From positions 62,001-126,000 of the forward strand of contig JAMFRO010000088.1 in NCBI GenBank assembly GCA_026224825.1: a DNA stretch of 64,000 nucleotides, written 5' to 3'. This DNA comes from a bacterium. GTDB lineage: Bacteria > Pseudomonadota > Alphaproteobacteria > Acetobacterales > Acetobacteraceae. Shown piece by piece: positions 42,189 through 51,545 of the stretch (its first letter is position 1; every line of letters starts with the position of its first letter). The translations under genes were made by a program, and so were the position numbers. Below the pieces are notes generated by a model. It was not told the origin of the DNA, ran no database searches, and saw only the letters and a program-made list of their open reading frames with translations.

Positions 42189-43870
42189 TACGCCCAGCAC
42201 ACACGCTTGGACGTACCCCCAATCCCCGGGTTAAAACAATTGCAGGGATCCAGCGCCCGGTAATGCGCCGCCAGCGCCGGCTTGGCCTTATACAAATGCC
42301 CCACATTATGCTCAGCCGGATATTCCGCCCCCCGCGCATCCAGCAGCGTCCACATGCGGTGCTCAATCGCCACCGGATCATGCCCTTTGGCGATGATATA
42401 ATCCTGGTGAAACACATGGCAGAAAAAATGCCCATAATAGAGTTTCAGCATGATAGGTGCTGCAACATCCGCAGGCAGATGCTCCTCCCATTCCACATCA
42501 TCCCGGCGCAGCGCGATATCCAACGCCACAATATCCTCGACAATATCCCGATGCATGGCCCGGTACCGCACCGCCGCCCCAGCCACGGCAAAGCGATGCA
42601 GAAAGGCCTTGGCGCCTTCCTCATCCGTACACTCGAAAAAATCCCCGGTAGGGCCAGACAGATTCTGTTCCAACCAGCCCCGCGCCTCCGCAATACCCTC
42701 GCCGGACATCTTCAACAGCAGGTGATGCTCGAAACGATCCCGATACGCCAGCATCCGCCCCGGCAGGTGCTGCGGAAAAAACTTTGCCGCGGCCTGCATC
42801 AGCCGATCGGAAAAATCGCGCGGCAGGAAGCGGATGCGGCTGGCCACCGAATCAAACCGGGCCTTCAGCGTAAACAAAGCAGGCAACCGGTCCGTGCCGA
42901 GCTTCTCGATGGCCAGAAACATATCCTTGCCATAACGCGCCGCAATATCGAACGCATCACGATGAATATACTCACCCGCCACCGGCAGGTTTTGAAAATT
43001 CTCCAGAATATGCCGGCGAATTTCCGTAAGCTCATCGGCACTATTGCTGCCGATATAAAACACAGAAGTCTTCTCATCCCGCGCAAAACTATCCAGCCGC
43101 ACAGCAAACAGCGCAATCTTACCCGCACTCCCGGAGGCCTCGAACAACCGGCGCGGATCAGCATTAAACCGCGCCGGGGTGGGTGCTGCAATATTCCGCA
43201 CATGCGTGGCATAATCAGGGTCCGACGCAGCCCGATCCACCGGATGCTCGATCTCCTCGGGGCCAAAATCCCCTGCCTCCAGCCGCCGCAAAATCTCTTC
43301 CGGCTCATCCCCCAAAAGCAAGCCGAGATGATTGACCAGCTCCAGTCGATTGCCCGCATTCACCCGCGCATAAAGAGCAAGCTGCGAGAATGCCGGCCCA
43401 CGGCGGATAAGCGCCCCACCCGAATTATTACAGATACCACCTGCAACGCTCGCGCCCAAGCAGGAAGACCCAATAACCGAATGCGGCTCACGCCCCAGCG
43501 GCCGCAAAAACCTCTCCAACTGAAACAAAGTAACCCCAGGCAGGCAAACAACCTGCGCCGCACCAGGCAGGAGCAGAATCCCGCCAATGCGCATGGCGTT
43601 GATGATCACCACCGGCCGCCCATAATCATCGCCATCCGGCGTAGAGCCACCGGTCAGCCCCGTATTGGCCGCCTGCATGATAATGGCGACCCCAGCCGCG
43701 TGGCACGCGCCAAGTACGCGCCATTGCTCCACCAAACTCCCAGGCCGCGCCACAGCCAGCACACTACCCTCGCCGAAACGAAACCCAGTGCAAAACCGCG
43801 CCGTCCGCGCCCCCGTGAGCACATGCCGTGCCCCCAGTATAGCGCGGAGTTGGGCAACCAGTTCACTCAT
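42188..43870 (-). CDS. dld: Quinone-dependent D-lactate dehydrogenase (Dld type)
   Basis: This is a 560-residue FAD-linked oxidase of the PCMH fold. The FAD-binding segments are IIMQAANTGLTGGSTPDGDD near residue 83 and SSCLGASVAGGICNNSGG near 140. The C-terminus (KPALAAHYRALDPCNCFNPG) is typical of the E. coli Dld group. It oxidises D-lactate and passes electrons to membrane quinone. It is the last gene, 10 bases after the acyl-CoA dehydrogenase gene, of a fatty-acid oxidation operon, an unusual partner for Dld. A different 2-hydroxyacid substrate is therefore possible. Confidence 0.85.
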   Translation of the reverse strand: MSELVAQLRAILGARHVLTGARTARFCTGFRFGEGSVLAVARPGSLVEQWRVLGACHAAGVAIIMQAANTGLTGGSTPDGDDYGRPVVIINAMRIGGILLLPGAAQVVCLPGVTLFQLERFLRPLGREPHSVIGSSCLGASVAGGICNNSGGALIRRGPAFSQLALYARVNAGNRLELVNHLGLLLGDEPEEILRRLEAGDFGPEEIEHPVDRAASDPDYATHVRNIAAPTPARFNADPRRLFEASGSAGKIALFAVRLDSFARDEKTSVFYIGSNSADELTEIRRHILENFQNLPVAGEYIHRDAFDIAARYGKDMFLAIEKLGTDRLPALFTLKARFDSVASRIRFLPRDFSDRLMQAAAKFFPQHLPGRMLAYRDRFEHHLLLKMSGEGIAEARGWLEQNLSGPTGDFFECTDEEGAKAFLHRFAVAGAAVRYRAMHRDIVEDIVALDIALRRDDVEWEEHLPADVAAPIMLKLYYGHFFCHVFHQDYIIAKGHDPVAIEHRMWTLLDARGAEYPAEHNVGHLYKAKPALAAHYRALDPCNCFNPGIGGTSKRVCWA

Positions 43871-43879
43871 ACCGGCAGG

Positions 43880-45655
43880 CTAGAACGCAGCCTCTTCCAT
43901 GTCCATCAACGACGCCTTACCCGCCTTGATGGTGAACAGCAGCGCCCCCGCCTGCGGCAGAATCCGCTCCATAAAGAACCGCGCCGTGCCGATCTTGGCA
44001 CCGTAAAATTCATCCTCCGTGCCACCCAGTTTTTCCACCGCAAGCACGGCCGCGCGCACCCACATAAAGCCCAGCGCCACCAGCCCGAACAGCCGCAAAT
44101 AATCCGTCGCCGCCGCCCCCGCCTCCTCAGGATCGCTCAACCCCTTCTCGGCAATAAACGCAGTGGCCAACTGCAACGCGCCAAACCCGCGCGCATAACC
44201 CTGCACCATCTTGCCCAACAGCGGATGGTTGCTGTTCGCCTCAATGAACTCCGAAACGGGATGAAAAAACCGCCGCAAACTCCGCCCCATATTCGCCGGC
44301 AGTTTACGCCCCACGAGGTCGAGCGCCTGCACCCCATTGGTGCCCTCATAAATCATCGCAATCCGCGAATCCCGCGCCAACTGCTCAACGCCATGGTCGC
44401 GTATATACCCATGCCCGCCATAGGTCTGAATGGCGAGGTTAGCGCTCTCAAACCCAAGATCAGTAAACAGCGCCTTCACCACCGGCGTCAGCAGCGCTAC
44501 AAACTCCTCCGCCTCGGCGCGCTCCACCGGGTCAGCCGCCAGCGCCGCCCTATCCATAGCCTGCGCCACCCACACGCACAGCGCGCGGCAGCCCTCGTTG
44601 TTGGCGCGCATCGTCAGCAGCATCCGGCGAATATCCGGATGCACAATCAACGGATCAGCCGCCTTATCCGGATATTTTACACCCGAAAGAGAGCGCCCCT
44701 GCAACCGGTCCTTCGCATAGGCCACCGCACTCTGGTAAGCCGTCTCGCCAATCCCCAGCCCCTGCGTGCCCACGGAGAGCCGCTCGCTGTTCATCATCAC
44801 GAACATCGCCTGCATGCCCCTATGCGGCGCCCCCACGATCCAGCCAGTGGCATCATCAAAATTCAACTGGCATGTAGCCGAAGCTTTCAAACCCATCTTA
44901 TGCTCGATGGCCGCACAGGACACGCCATTGCGCACCCCCGGTCTGCCATCCGCATCCGGCAAAAACTTCGGCACCAGAAACAGCGATATGCCCTTCACCC
45001 CGGCCGGCGCATCCGGCAGCCGCGCCAGCACAAGGTGAATAATATTCTCGGTGAGATCATGTTCCCCAGCCGAAATAAAAATCTTAGCCCCTGAAATCCG
45101 GTAACTGCCATCCCCCTGCGGCACAGCCTTCGTGCGCAGCAGGCCGAGATCCGTCCCGCAATGCGGCTCAGTCAAACACATGGTGCCCGACCATTCCCCA
45201 GACACCATCTTCGGCAGATAAAAATCCTTCAACTCATCCGAACCATGGCTCTCCAGCGCCAGCGAGGCGCCGTGCGTCAGCCCAGGATAAAGCCCGAAGG
45301 AAAGATTGGTGGAGCAGATCATTTCCTCCACCAGTTTCGCCACAGTCTCCGGCGCACCCTGGCCACCGTATTTCTGCGCCGCATTCAGCGCCCCCCAACC
45401 GGATTCCGTAAACCCCTTATAGGCATCCTTGAATCCGGCGGGCGTACGCACCACGCCATTTTCATAATGACAGCCTTCAACATCGCCAGGCGCATTCAGC
45501 GGCAGCAGCACCTCGGTACAGAATTTCGCCGCCTCTTCCAAAATCGTATCGGCGAGTTCCTGGGTAAACTCTTCCTGCCCCGGCAGCGGTGCCGCGCCGT
45601 GCAGCTCGTGCAGCACAAAGCGCATGTCACGCAAAGGTGCGTTGTAAGTTTGCAT
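43880..45655 (-). CDS. Acyl-CoA dehydrogenase, long (FadE-like) type with C-terminal extension
   Basis: This 591-residue flavoprotein belongs to the group with an acyl-CoA dehydrogenase N-terminal motif (YNAPLRDMRFVLHEL). FAD contacts are in MCLTEPHCGTDLGLLRTKA near residue 162. The catalytic Glu is in RDSRIAMIYEGTNGVQALD near 440, and an extra C-terminal domain covers about 470-591. It introduces the alpha,beta double bond into acyl-CoA. AGGGAGCAGGA precedes the ATG, which comes 11 bases after the fadJ-like stop, consistent with one operon with fadA. Confidence 0.92.
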   Translation of the reverse strand: MQTYNAPLRDMRFVLHELHGAAPLPGQEEFTQELADTILEEAAKFCTEVLLPLNAPGDVEGCHYENGVVRTPAGFKDAYKGFTESGWGALNAAQKYGGQGAPETVAKLVEEMICSTNLSFGLYPGLTHGASLALESHGSDELKDFYLPKMVSGEWSGTMCLTEPHCGTDLGLLRTKAVPQGDGSYRISGAKIFISAGEHDLTENIIHLVLARLPDAPAGVKGISLFLVPKFLPDADGRPGVRNGVSCAAIEHKMGLKASATCQLNFDDATGWIVGAPHRGMQAMFVMMNSERLSVGTQGLGIGETAYQSAVAYAKDRLQGRSLSGVKYPDKAADPLIVHPDIRRMLLTMRANNEGCRALCVWVAQAMDRAALAADPVERAEAEEFVALLTPVVKALFTDLGFESANLAIQTYGGHGYIRDHGVEQLARDSRIAMIYEGTNGVQALDLVGRKLPANMGRSLRRFFHPVSEFIEANSNHPLLGKMVQGYARGFGALQLATAFIAEKGLSDPEEAGAAATDYLRLFGLVALGFMWVRAAVLAVEKLGGTEDEFYGAKIGTARFFMERILPQAGALLFTIKAGKASLMDMEEAAF

Positions 45656-45666
45656 GTTCCTGCTCC

Positions 45667-47970
45667 CTAATTGCGCAAAGGCTTGCCGGTCGTCAGCATC
45701 GTCTCAATGCGCGCCAGCGTGCCCGGGTTTTTGATCAAACGTATAAACGCAGCGCGTTCCAGCTCAAGGATTCTCGCCTCAGTCACCTCGTCGATGATAT
45801 CCGCATCACCACCCGAGAGCACCCCAGCCAGCTCGCCCGCCACCACCATATCGTATGTCGTGGCCACGCCCTTGCGCCTGAAATCATCAGCAGCGATGCC
45901 CATGGACACCGCACCCGAAACGCCCGGCAGTTTGTACGTCGGCGGCACAGGCGGCACATATCCCTCCACCAGGCTAAGCGCACGCGCCTTGGCATCGGCC
46001 AGCAGCCGGTCGCGGTTCATGGAAATCCCATCATCAGCCCGCAGGAACAAATATTCCTTGGCTTCAGCAGCAGATTTCGAAACAGTAGCGGTACTCACAA
46101 TCTCAAATACTTTTGAGGCCGCAGGCATCGGCCCATGCGGCATTTTCGGATGCGCCGCCCAACGCGCCAGCATCTCAGAGCACCCGCCCCAGGCCGGCAC
46201 CAGCCCCACACCGCATTCCACCAGCCCGATATAAGCCTCGGCATGCGCCTGCACAGCAGAGGAGTGCAACAGAATTTCGCAGCCCCCGCCAAGCGCCATG
46301 CCAAACGGTGCGGCCACGGTCGGGAAAGGCGCGTATTTCAGCTTTTTGTAAATGGTATGTCCCGCCGCCACCAGTTTCTCAATCTCACCCCATGCCGCGA
46401 TATTGGCGGCAAACAGAGCGAGCCCGAGGTTTGCACCGGCGGAAAAATTCTGCCCCTCATTATAAATCACCAGTGCCCTATGCGCCTTGGGCACCAGATC
46501 AATCGTCTGATTCAACAGTTCAAGATTCTGCGCATCCAGCGAATTGCTCTTGGAGGTATACTCAAAGCACAATACCCCATCGCCAACATCCCAGACGGAA
46601 GCTGAAGAATTCTTCAACACCGGCTTACCCGCCCGCTTCACATCCTCCAGCAGCAGCACACCCTCAGCCCGCGTCAGCGCATGATAAGCCCCATCCGCCC
46701 CGAGATATTCGCGCGCGCCCCCCTGCAACCGGTAAAACTTCTTACCCTTAGCCGCAGCCAGAAACGCCGGTACCGCAAACCCGTCCTTCGCCAATTTCGC
46801 GGCCAGCGCCTCGGCCCCAATCAGATCGATCAGCTCAAACGGCCCCCAGCGCCAGTTATAACCCAGCCGCATCGCCGCATCGATTGCACCGATATCATCC
46901 GCCGCATCACCCACCAGGCTCGCCGCATAACTCAGCGTCTGCCCCAGCACGCGCCACGCATAACGCGCCGCCTTGCTGTCCAGCCCCAGCAACTTACCAA
47001 GCTTCAGCTCCGCCTCAGGCAAATTCGCCTTCCGCACAGCCCGGTACTCACCGCTGGCCAGATCAATCGCCTCGCGCCCCTTCTCGCCTCTACGGTAAAA
47101 CCCGCCCTTGCCCTTACGGCCAATATAGCCATCCGCAATCATCTTCTTAATCAACGGCACATCACGGTTGGCGGCATGAAACGCATCACCCGCCGGCAGC
47201 GTCGCCCCCAGGCTCGCATTAATATGCGGCATCAAATCCAGCCCCACCAGATCGATCAGTCCGAACACGCCGGTTTTGGGAATCCCCAAAGGCTTGCTCA
47301 TCACCGCATCGGCATCTTCAATGTCCAGCCCAGCGTCAATCGCCTCAATCACGCCCAGCATCAACCAGTACACGCCCAGCCGGTTGGCAATAAACCCTGG
47401 CGAATCCTTGGTCCGCACAATGGTCTTACCCAAACGCACATCGGCAAACCGCTCCACATCCGCGGCCAGCCCAGCATCCGTCCCCGCCCCGCTCACCAAC
47501 TCCAGCAACCGCATATAGCGCGGCGGGTTGAAGAAATGCGTGATCACGAAATCACGCGCAAACCCCGCTCCCAGCCCCTCAACCAGTTTTGCCAGCGGAA
47601 TGGTGGAGGTGTTGGACGATACCGCACAACCCGGCTTGCGCACCGTCTCAATCTTGCGGTACAAATCCTGCTTTATATCCAGCCGTTCAACGATGGCCTC
47701 AACAATCCAGTCCACATCAGCAAGCTTACCGAGATCATCCTCAATATTCCCCGGCGTCACCAGCCTGGCAGCGCCCTTGGACATGAACGGCGCCGGGTCC
47801 GTCTTCAACATCTTGGCAATCGCCCCCTCGGCCAACGCATTCCGCGTTTTGGCCCCCGCAGGCACAATATCCAGCAAAAACACCGGCACACCGGCATTGG
47901 CAAACTGCGCGGCAATGGCGGCACCCATGGTGCCCGCACCAATCACCGCCGCTTTACGTATCTCGCCCAT
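45667..47970 (-). CDS. fadJ: 3-hydroxyacyl-CoA dehydrogenase / enoyl-CoA hydratase multifunctional protein
   Basis: This 767-residue protein has the dehydrogenase first: NAD-binding VIGAGTMGAAIAAQFANAG at residues 9-27, SSNTSTIPLAKL near 120 and THFFNPPRYMRLLELV near 150. The hydratase comes last (FSAGANLGLALFAAN near 545; APFGMALGGGCEI near 590). This order is the reverse of FadB/FadJ but normal for the alphaproteobacterial type. It performs hydration and oxidation in beta-oxidation. The start is ATG 47970, overlapping the fadA stop (ATGA); the upstream in-frame extension is rejected. Confidence 0.92.
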   Translation of the reverse strand: MGEIRKAAVIGAGTMGAAIAAQFANAGVPVFLLDIVPAGAKTRNALAEGAIAKMLKTDPAPFMSKGAARLVTPGNIEDDLGKLADVDWIVEAIVERLDIKQDLYRKIETVRKPGCAVSSNTSTIPLAKLVEGLGAGFARDFVITHFFNPPRYMRLLELVSGAGTDAGLAADVERFADVRLGKTIVRTKDSPGFIANRLGVYWLMLGVIEAIDAGLDIEDADAVMSKPLGIPKTGVFGLIDLVGLDLMPHINASLGATLPAGDAFHAANRDVPLIKKMIADGYIGRKGKGGFYRRGEKGREAIDLASGEYRAVRKANLPEAELKLGKLLGLDSKAARYAWRVLGQTLSYAASLVGDAADDIGAIDAAMRLGYNWRWGPFELIDLIGAEALAAKLAKDGFAVPAFLAAAKGKKFYRLQGGAREYLGADGAYHALTRAEGVLLLEDVKRAGKPVLKNSSASVWDVGDGVLCFEYTSKSNSLDAQNLELLNQTIDLVPKAHRALVIYNEGQNFSAGANLGLALFAANIAAWGEIEKLVAAGHTIYKKLKYAPFPTVAAPFGMALGGGCEILLHSSAVQAHAEAYIGLVECGVGLVPAWGGCSEMLARWAAHPKMPHGPMPAASKVFEIVSTATVSKSAAEAKEYLFLRADDGISMNRDRLLADAKARALSLVEGYVPPVPPTYKLPGVSGAVSMGIAADDFRRKGVATTYDMVVAGELAGVLSGGDADIIDEVTEARILELERAAFIRLIKNPGTLARIETMLTTGKPLRN

Positions 47971-49106
47971 CACACCCGCTCCAGAATGGTCGCAATACCC
48001 TGCCCGCCGCCAATGCATTGCGTCGCCAGCGCATAACGCCCGCCGGTGCGCTGCAACAAGCTCGCCGCCTTGCCCACCAGCCGCGCCCCCGTCGCCCCCA
48101 GCGGGTGCCCAAGAGCAATGGCCCCACCATCAATGTTCAGAATCTCATCCCGAATCCCCAGCTCCCGCACACAGGCCAGTGATTGCGACGCAAACGCCTC
48201 ATTCAGCTCCACCACATCGATGGCGCCAATCTCAATCCCAGCCCGCGCCAACGCCTTACGGCTGGCCGCCACAGGCCCAATCCCCATAATCTCAGGCGCG
48301 CAACCAGCGCTCGCCGAAGCCACAATCCGCGCCAGCGGCTTCAACCCCTGCTTGGCGGCATAATCCGCACTGCACACCAGCACGGCGGTCGCACCATCCG
48401 TCAGTGGCGAGGATGTCGCGGCGGTCACCGAGCCTTCTGTATCGAACACCGGCTTCAACCCAGCCAGCGAGGCCGCATTGCTGTCGGGGCGCGGACAGCC
48501 ATCCTTATCCACCACACCGCCGCGCGTCTGCACCGGCACAATCTCATCCGTAAAATACCCGGCCGCAATCGCCGCCGCCGTCCGCTGCTGGCTACGCAAT
48601 GCAAAAGCATCCTGCACCTCGCGCGAGATCTTCCATTTCGCCGCAACATTCTCAGCCGTCTGTCCCATGCCCATATACGCACCAGGCACTTCCTTCGCGA
48701 GCCTCGGATTCGGCAGAATATTATACCCCGGCATCGGCACCCGGCTCATGCTCTCCACCCCGCCGGCAATAAAAACCTCACCCGCCCCGGTCGCGATATG
48801 CCCAGCCGCAATATGCACCGCCTGCATCGAGGAACCGCAGAACTGATTAACCGTATACCCCGCCACAGACTGCGGCAGCCCCGCAAGCAGCGTGATCAGC
48901 CGCGCCACATTCAGCCCCTGCTCGGCCTCGGGAAACGCACATCCCAGCACCAGCGCCTCAATATCCTCTGCCTTCACGCCAGTGCGCGCCACCAGCGCCT
49001 GCACCACGGCAGCGGACAGATCATCCGGCCGCGTATGCGCCAACGCACCCTTGCCGGCCAATGTAAACGGAGAGCGGACATAGCCCGCGATAACAGCGTG
49101 ATTCAA
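47970..49106 (-). CDS. fadA: Acetyl-CoA C-acyltransferase (3-ketoacyl-CoA thiolase)
   Basis: This 378-residue thiolase has the complete catalytic set: nucleophilic Cys in VNQFCGSSMQAVHIAAGH near residue 89, His in GGAIALGHPLGATGAR near 335 and Cys in TQCIGGGQG near 365. It cleaves 3-ketoacyl-CoA to acetyl-CoA. It overlaps the MerR gene upstream and the fadJ-like gene downstream by a few bases each. In contrast to the thiolase-fold protein at 40915, all active-site residues are present. Confidence 0.94.
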   Translation of the reverse strand: MNHAVIAGYVRSPFTLAGKGALAHTRPDDLSAAVVQALVARTGVKAEDIEALVLGCAFPEAEQGLNVARLITLLAGLPQSVAGYTVNQFCGSSMQAVHIAAGHIATGAGEVFIAGGVESMSRVPMPGYNILPNPRLAKEVPGAYMGMGQTAENVAAKWKISREVQDAFALRSQQRTAAAIAAGYFTDEIVPVQTRGGVVDKDGCPRPDSNAASLAGLKPVFDTEGSVTAATSSPLTDGATAVLVCSADYAAKQGLKPLARIVASASAGCAPEIMGIGPVAASRKALARAGIEIGAIDVVELNEAFASQSLACVRELGIRDEILNIDGGAIALGHPLGATGARLVGKAASLLQRTGGRYALATQCIGGGQGIATILERV

Positions 49107-49534
49107 AGTGACCTCCCGGTTTGTTCCATCCGCGCCGCGGCAAGCGACGCTTCCATACTCCGCAGCGCGGCCAAAGCCTGCTGCTCAATCTCCTGCAATT
49201 CGCTCAAGGTCTGCGTCAGCGCCACCTGCTGCTCGGCCAGCAAATGAATGCGCGCCCGCACCGCTTCCAACAGCGCCTTGGTCTGCTGCTCATGCGTTGG
49301 GTCCATATCGTAAAGCTCCAGGTAATCCCGGATCTCGCGAATCGAAAACCCCAGCCTCTTGCCGCGCTGAATCAGAATCATGCGGCCGCGGTCGCGCGGC
49401 GAATAGACCCGCGTATTGCCCGCCCGCCGCGGCGTGATCAGCCCCTGCGCCTCGTAAAAATGCAGCGTGCGCACGGTAATGCCGAGTTCGGCGGCGAGCT
49501 GCGTCACTGTGTAGAGCGGCTCATTATGAGTCAT
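49103..49534 (-). CDS. MerR-family regulator of the beta-oxidation operon
   Basis: This is a 143-residue MerR protein with the winged helix LYTVTQLAAELGITVRTLHF, then FYEAQGLITPRR, followed by an antiparallel coiled coil near residues 80-135. It lacks the cysteine metal-binding pattern of metal sensors, so it fits the LiuR-like group that responds to acyl-CoA or related metabolites. It is the first gene of the operon and overlaps fadA by four bases, so autoregulation of the whole operon is likely. Confidence 0.88.
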   Translation of the reverse strand: MTHNEPLYTVTQLAAELGITVRTLHFYEAQGLITPRRAGNTRVYSPRDRGRMILIQRGKRLGFSIREIRDYLELYDMDPTHEQQTKALLEAVRARIHLLAEQQVALTQTLSELQEIEQQALAALRSMEASLAAARMEQTGRSL

Positions 49535-49593
49535 GGCGTCACTCTTGGTCTTTCAGTCTTGGCGCTGGCCGCGAGGCCAGCGCCGGTCAGGGT

Positions 49594-50925
49594 TCAGAAA
49601 ATCATATTGATGCCGGCGGTCACCGAATTATCGGAGGCCGAATATTCGCCAATAAGCGCCCCGGTCGGCGTCAAGGGTGAGCTGGCGGCCGAGCTGTTGA
49701 TGCTGCCGCCCGGCGTGAACACATGCGCATAGGCCAGCTCCAGTTTGGTGCTGGGCAGCAACTGGTACTGCGCGCCGAAGGTGAGGTCGTAATGATCCGC
49801 ATCGGGGATGCGCGAGGTGCGGTTGGCATCGGTCACCGGCGACTGGTCCCAGGCAAAGCCGCTCTGCAGCAGCACCTTGTCAGTCAACTGATAATTCGTG
49901 CCGGCGCCAAGGAACCAGGTATTACGCCAGTTTTCCTGCAATGTCGTGCCGCTGGAGCCGTTCACCGGCGTCACGTTCAGGGTCTTCAGCAAGGACCATT
50001 CCGTCCATTCCACACTGCTCATCACCGCCCATTGCGGGGTGATCTGATGATAGATGCCAAGTCCCACACTATCCGGCAGCGTGATGCTGGTGGTGGCCCG
50101 GCTATTGGCGCCATTCAGCAGTGCCACCGCCGCCGGGCTGATGGCGCTATAGCTGGAGGGGATGGAGAGATACTGCCCGCCGTTGATATTATGGCGGATA
50201 CGCGAACGGTAATCCAAACCGATGCGTGTGGCATCATCAAACTCGTACAGCACACCCAGATTATAGCCGATCCCCAGGCTGGTGCCGCGCACCTCGCCAA
50301 TCGGGTCCTGCCCCGTCAACGCACTCAGCACCGGCACGTTCACCGCCTGCGTCAACCGGGCCTGGAAATAGTCGAAATTCGGCCCGCCGCCGATGGAGAG
50401 ATGGTCATTGATCTTATAGGACAAGGCCAGGCCGAGATTGATGTCGGTAATGCTGGAGGAAAGGCTCTGGTAGCGCCCGACGAAATCAGCCGGGTAGGAG
50501 GTGCGCTCGCCGTACGGGGCGGTAACGGAAAGACCGAGCCGCCAGTCGGGCCCCAAAGTGAGCACGCCGTAAGTGGCGCCCGAGGCCGCCGGCGACACGG
50601 CATTGCCGCCCTGGCCGCCGCTCACATTCCCGCCGGTCTGCGCATTGGTGGCATGGCCGGTAAATTCCGCATGCGGGGCAATCAGGCTTATCCCCCCATC
50701 CAGCTCGTCATTATCGAGCAAGGCCATACCGGCCGGGTTACCCCATACGGTGCTGGCGTCATAAGCCTTGGCCTGGCTGCCGGAAAACGCATTCCCCAGC
50801 CCATCGGCCGAGCCCTCGCGCAGGCCAAAACCGCTGGCATGTGCAATACCCCCCAGCGCCAACGCGCCGCCAAAACCTGCCATCACTGCGAATAAATGCG
50901 CTTTGGAGGCGCTTGTTATCTTCAT
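49594..50925 (-). CDS. fadL: OmpP1/FadL-family outer-membrane channel
   Basis: This is a 443-residue outer-membrane barrel. A signal peptide (AVMAGFGGALALGGIAHAS) leads into the FadL N-terminus SGFGLREGSADGLGNAFSGS, where the plug domain begins, and the last residue is Phe (TAGINMIF). FadL channels carry long-chain fatty acids or other hydrophobic compounds across the outer membrane. It lies 59 bases upstream of the MerR-led operon on the same strand, supplying its substrates. Confidence 0.92.
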   Translation of the reverse strand: MKITSASKAHLFAVMAGFGGALALGGIAHASGFGLREGSADGLGNAFSGSQAKAYDASTVWGNPAGMALLDNDELDGGISLIAPHAEFTGHATNAQTGGNVSGGQGGNAVSPAASGATYGVLTLGPDWRLGLSVTAPYGERTSYPADFVGRYQSLSSSITDINLGLALSYKINDHLSIGGGPNFDYFQARLTQAVNVPVLSALTGQDPIGEVRGTSLGIGYNLGVLYEFDDATRIGLDYRSRIRHNINGGQYLSIPSSYSAISPAAVALLNGANSRATTSITLPDSVGLGIYHQITPQWAVMSSVEWTEWSLLKTLNVTPVNGSSGTTLQENWRNTWFLGAGTNYQLTDKVLLQSGFAWDQSPVTDANRTSRIPDADHYDLTFGAQYQLLPSTKLELAYAHVFTPGGSINSSAASSPLTPTGALIGEYSASDNSVTAGINMIF

Positions 50926-51026
50926 GGACGTTTCTCCTGTAATACACGTGGTGCCGGGTTTTTTTATACCCGTGCTACTTAACGGAGCACAGCCGGCGCC
51001 TTACGTAATGTGTAGGTTAAACACCA

Positions 51027-51545
51027 ATGAGGGATGAAATGCAAGCAGTTCCAACCCGGCGCCTCACGGCTCCAACCCGGCGCCTCACGGCGCTGCTCAC
51101 CATTCTGGCGTTTGTTTTCGCGAACACATCCACTGCCCGGGCGGATACCAACGTCCAAGGCTGGTGGGTGACGGCGGACGGCAAGGCCGCGGTTCTCATC
51201 GCCCCCTGCGGCGCGGAGCTCTGCGGCAATGTCCAATGGCTGCGCGTGCCGCTGAACCCCGAAGGCAAGCCCAAGACCGACATCCATAACCCCGATGTGA
51301 GCCTGCGCTCACGCCCGGATTGCGGCCTGCCCATACTGGGCAGCTTCACCCAGGATGGCGACGGCGGCTGGCATGGCGGCTGGATCTACGATCCGGAATC
51401 CGGCCATACCTATAAATCCAACATGCATGTCGGCGATGACGGCAAACTGCATGTGCGCGGCTATATCGGCATCTCTCTGCTCGGGCGTACCGAGATCATG
51501 ACCCGCCCGCCCGCCCCCCTACAGCCTTGCACCCCCCCGGGGTGA
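51027..51545 (+). CDS. DUF2147 secreted protein
   Basis: This 172-residue protein has a signal peptide (LLTILAFVFANTSTARAD) and a DUF2147 domain: VQGWWVTADGKAAVLIAPC, LCGNVQWL, and GGWIYDPESGHTYKSNMHV. DUF2147 proteins are small periplasmic beta-rich proteins of unknown function. The n-region contains an exact 21-base tandem duplication (51050-51070 and 51071-51091) that repeats PTRRLTA; it keeps frame and lengthens the leader. A start at ATG 51039 would keep the duplicated segment. Its 3' end overlaps the convergent Crp/Fnr gene by 27 bases. Confidence 0.85.
   Translation: MRDEMQAVPTRRLTAPTRRLTALLTILAFVFANTSTARADTNVQGWWVTADGKAAVLIAPCGAELCGNVQWLRVPLNPEGKPKTDIHNPDVSLRSRPDCGLPILGSFTQDGDGGWHGGWIYDPESGHTYKSNMHVGDDGKLHVRGYIGISLLGRTEIMTRPPAPLQPCTPPG

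Noticed and set aside
42158-45094. A 978-codon open frame on the plus strand opposite dld and the acyl-CoA dehydrogenase gene
   Set aside because: It is rich in Arg, His and Pro with no recognisable domain, typical of the antisense frame of GC-rich genes. The minus-strand frames encode clear enzymes.
46681-48036. Long plus-strand frame opposite the fadJ-like gene
   Set aside because: It is an antisense shadow of a well-supported multifunctional enzyme, with low-complexity basic composition and no ribosome-binding site.
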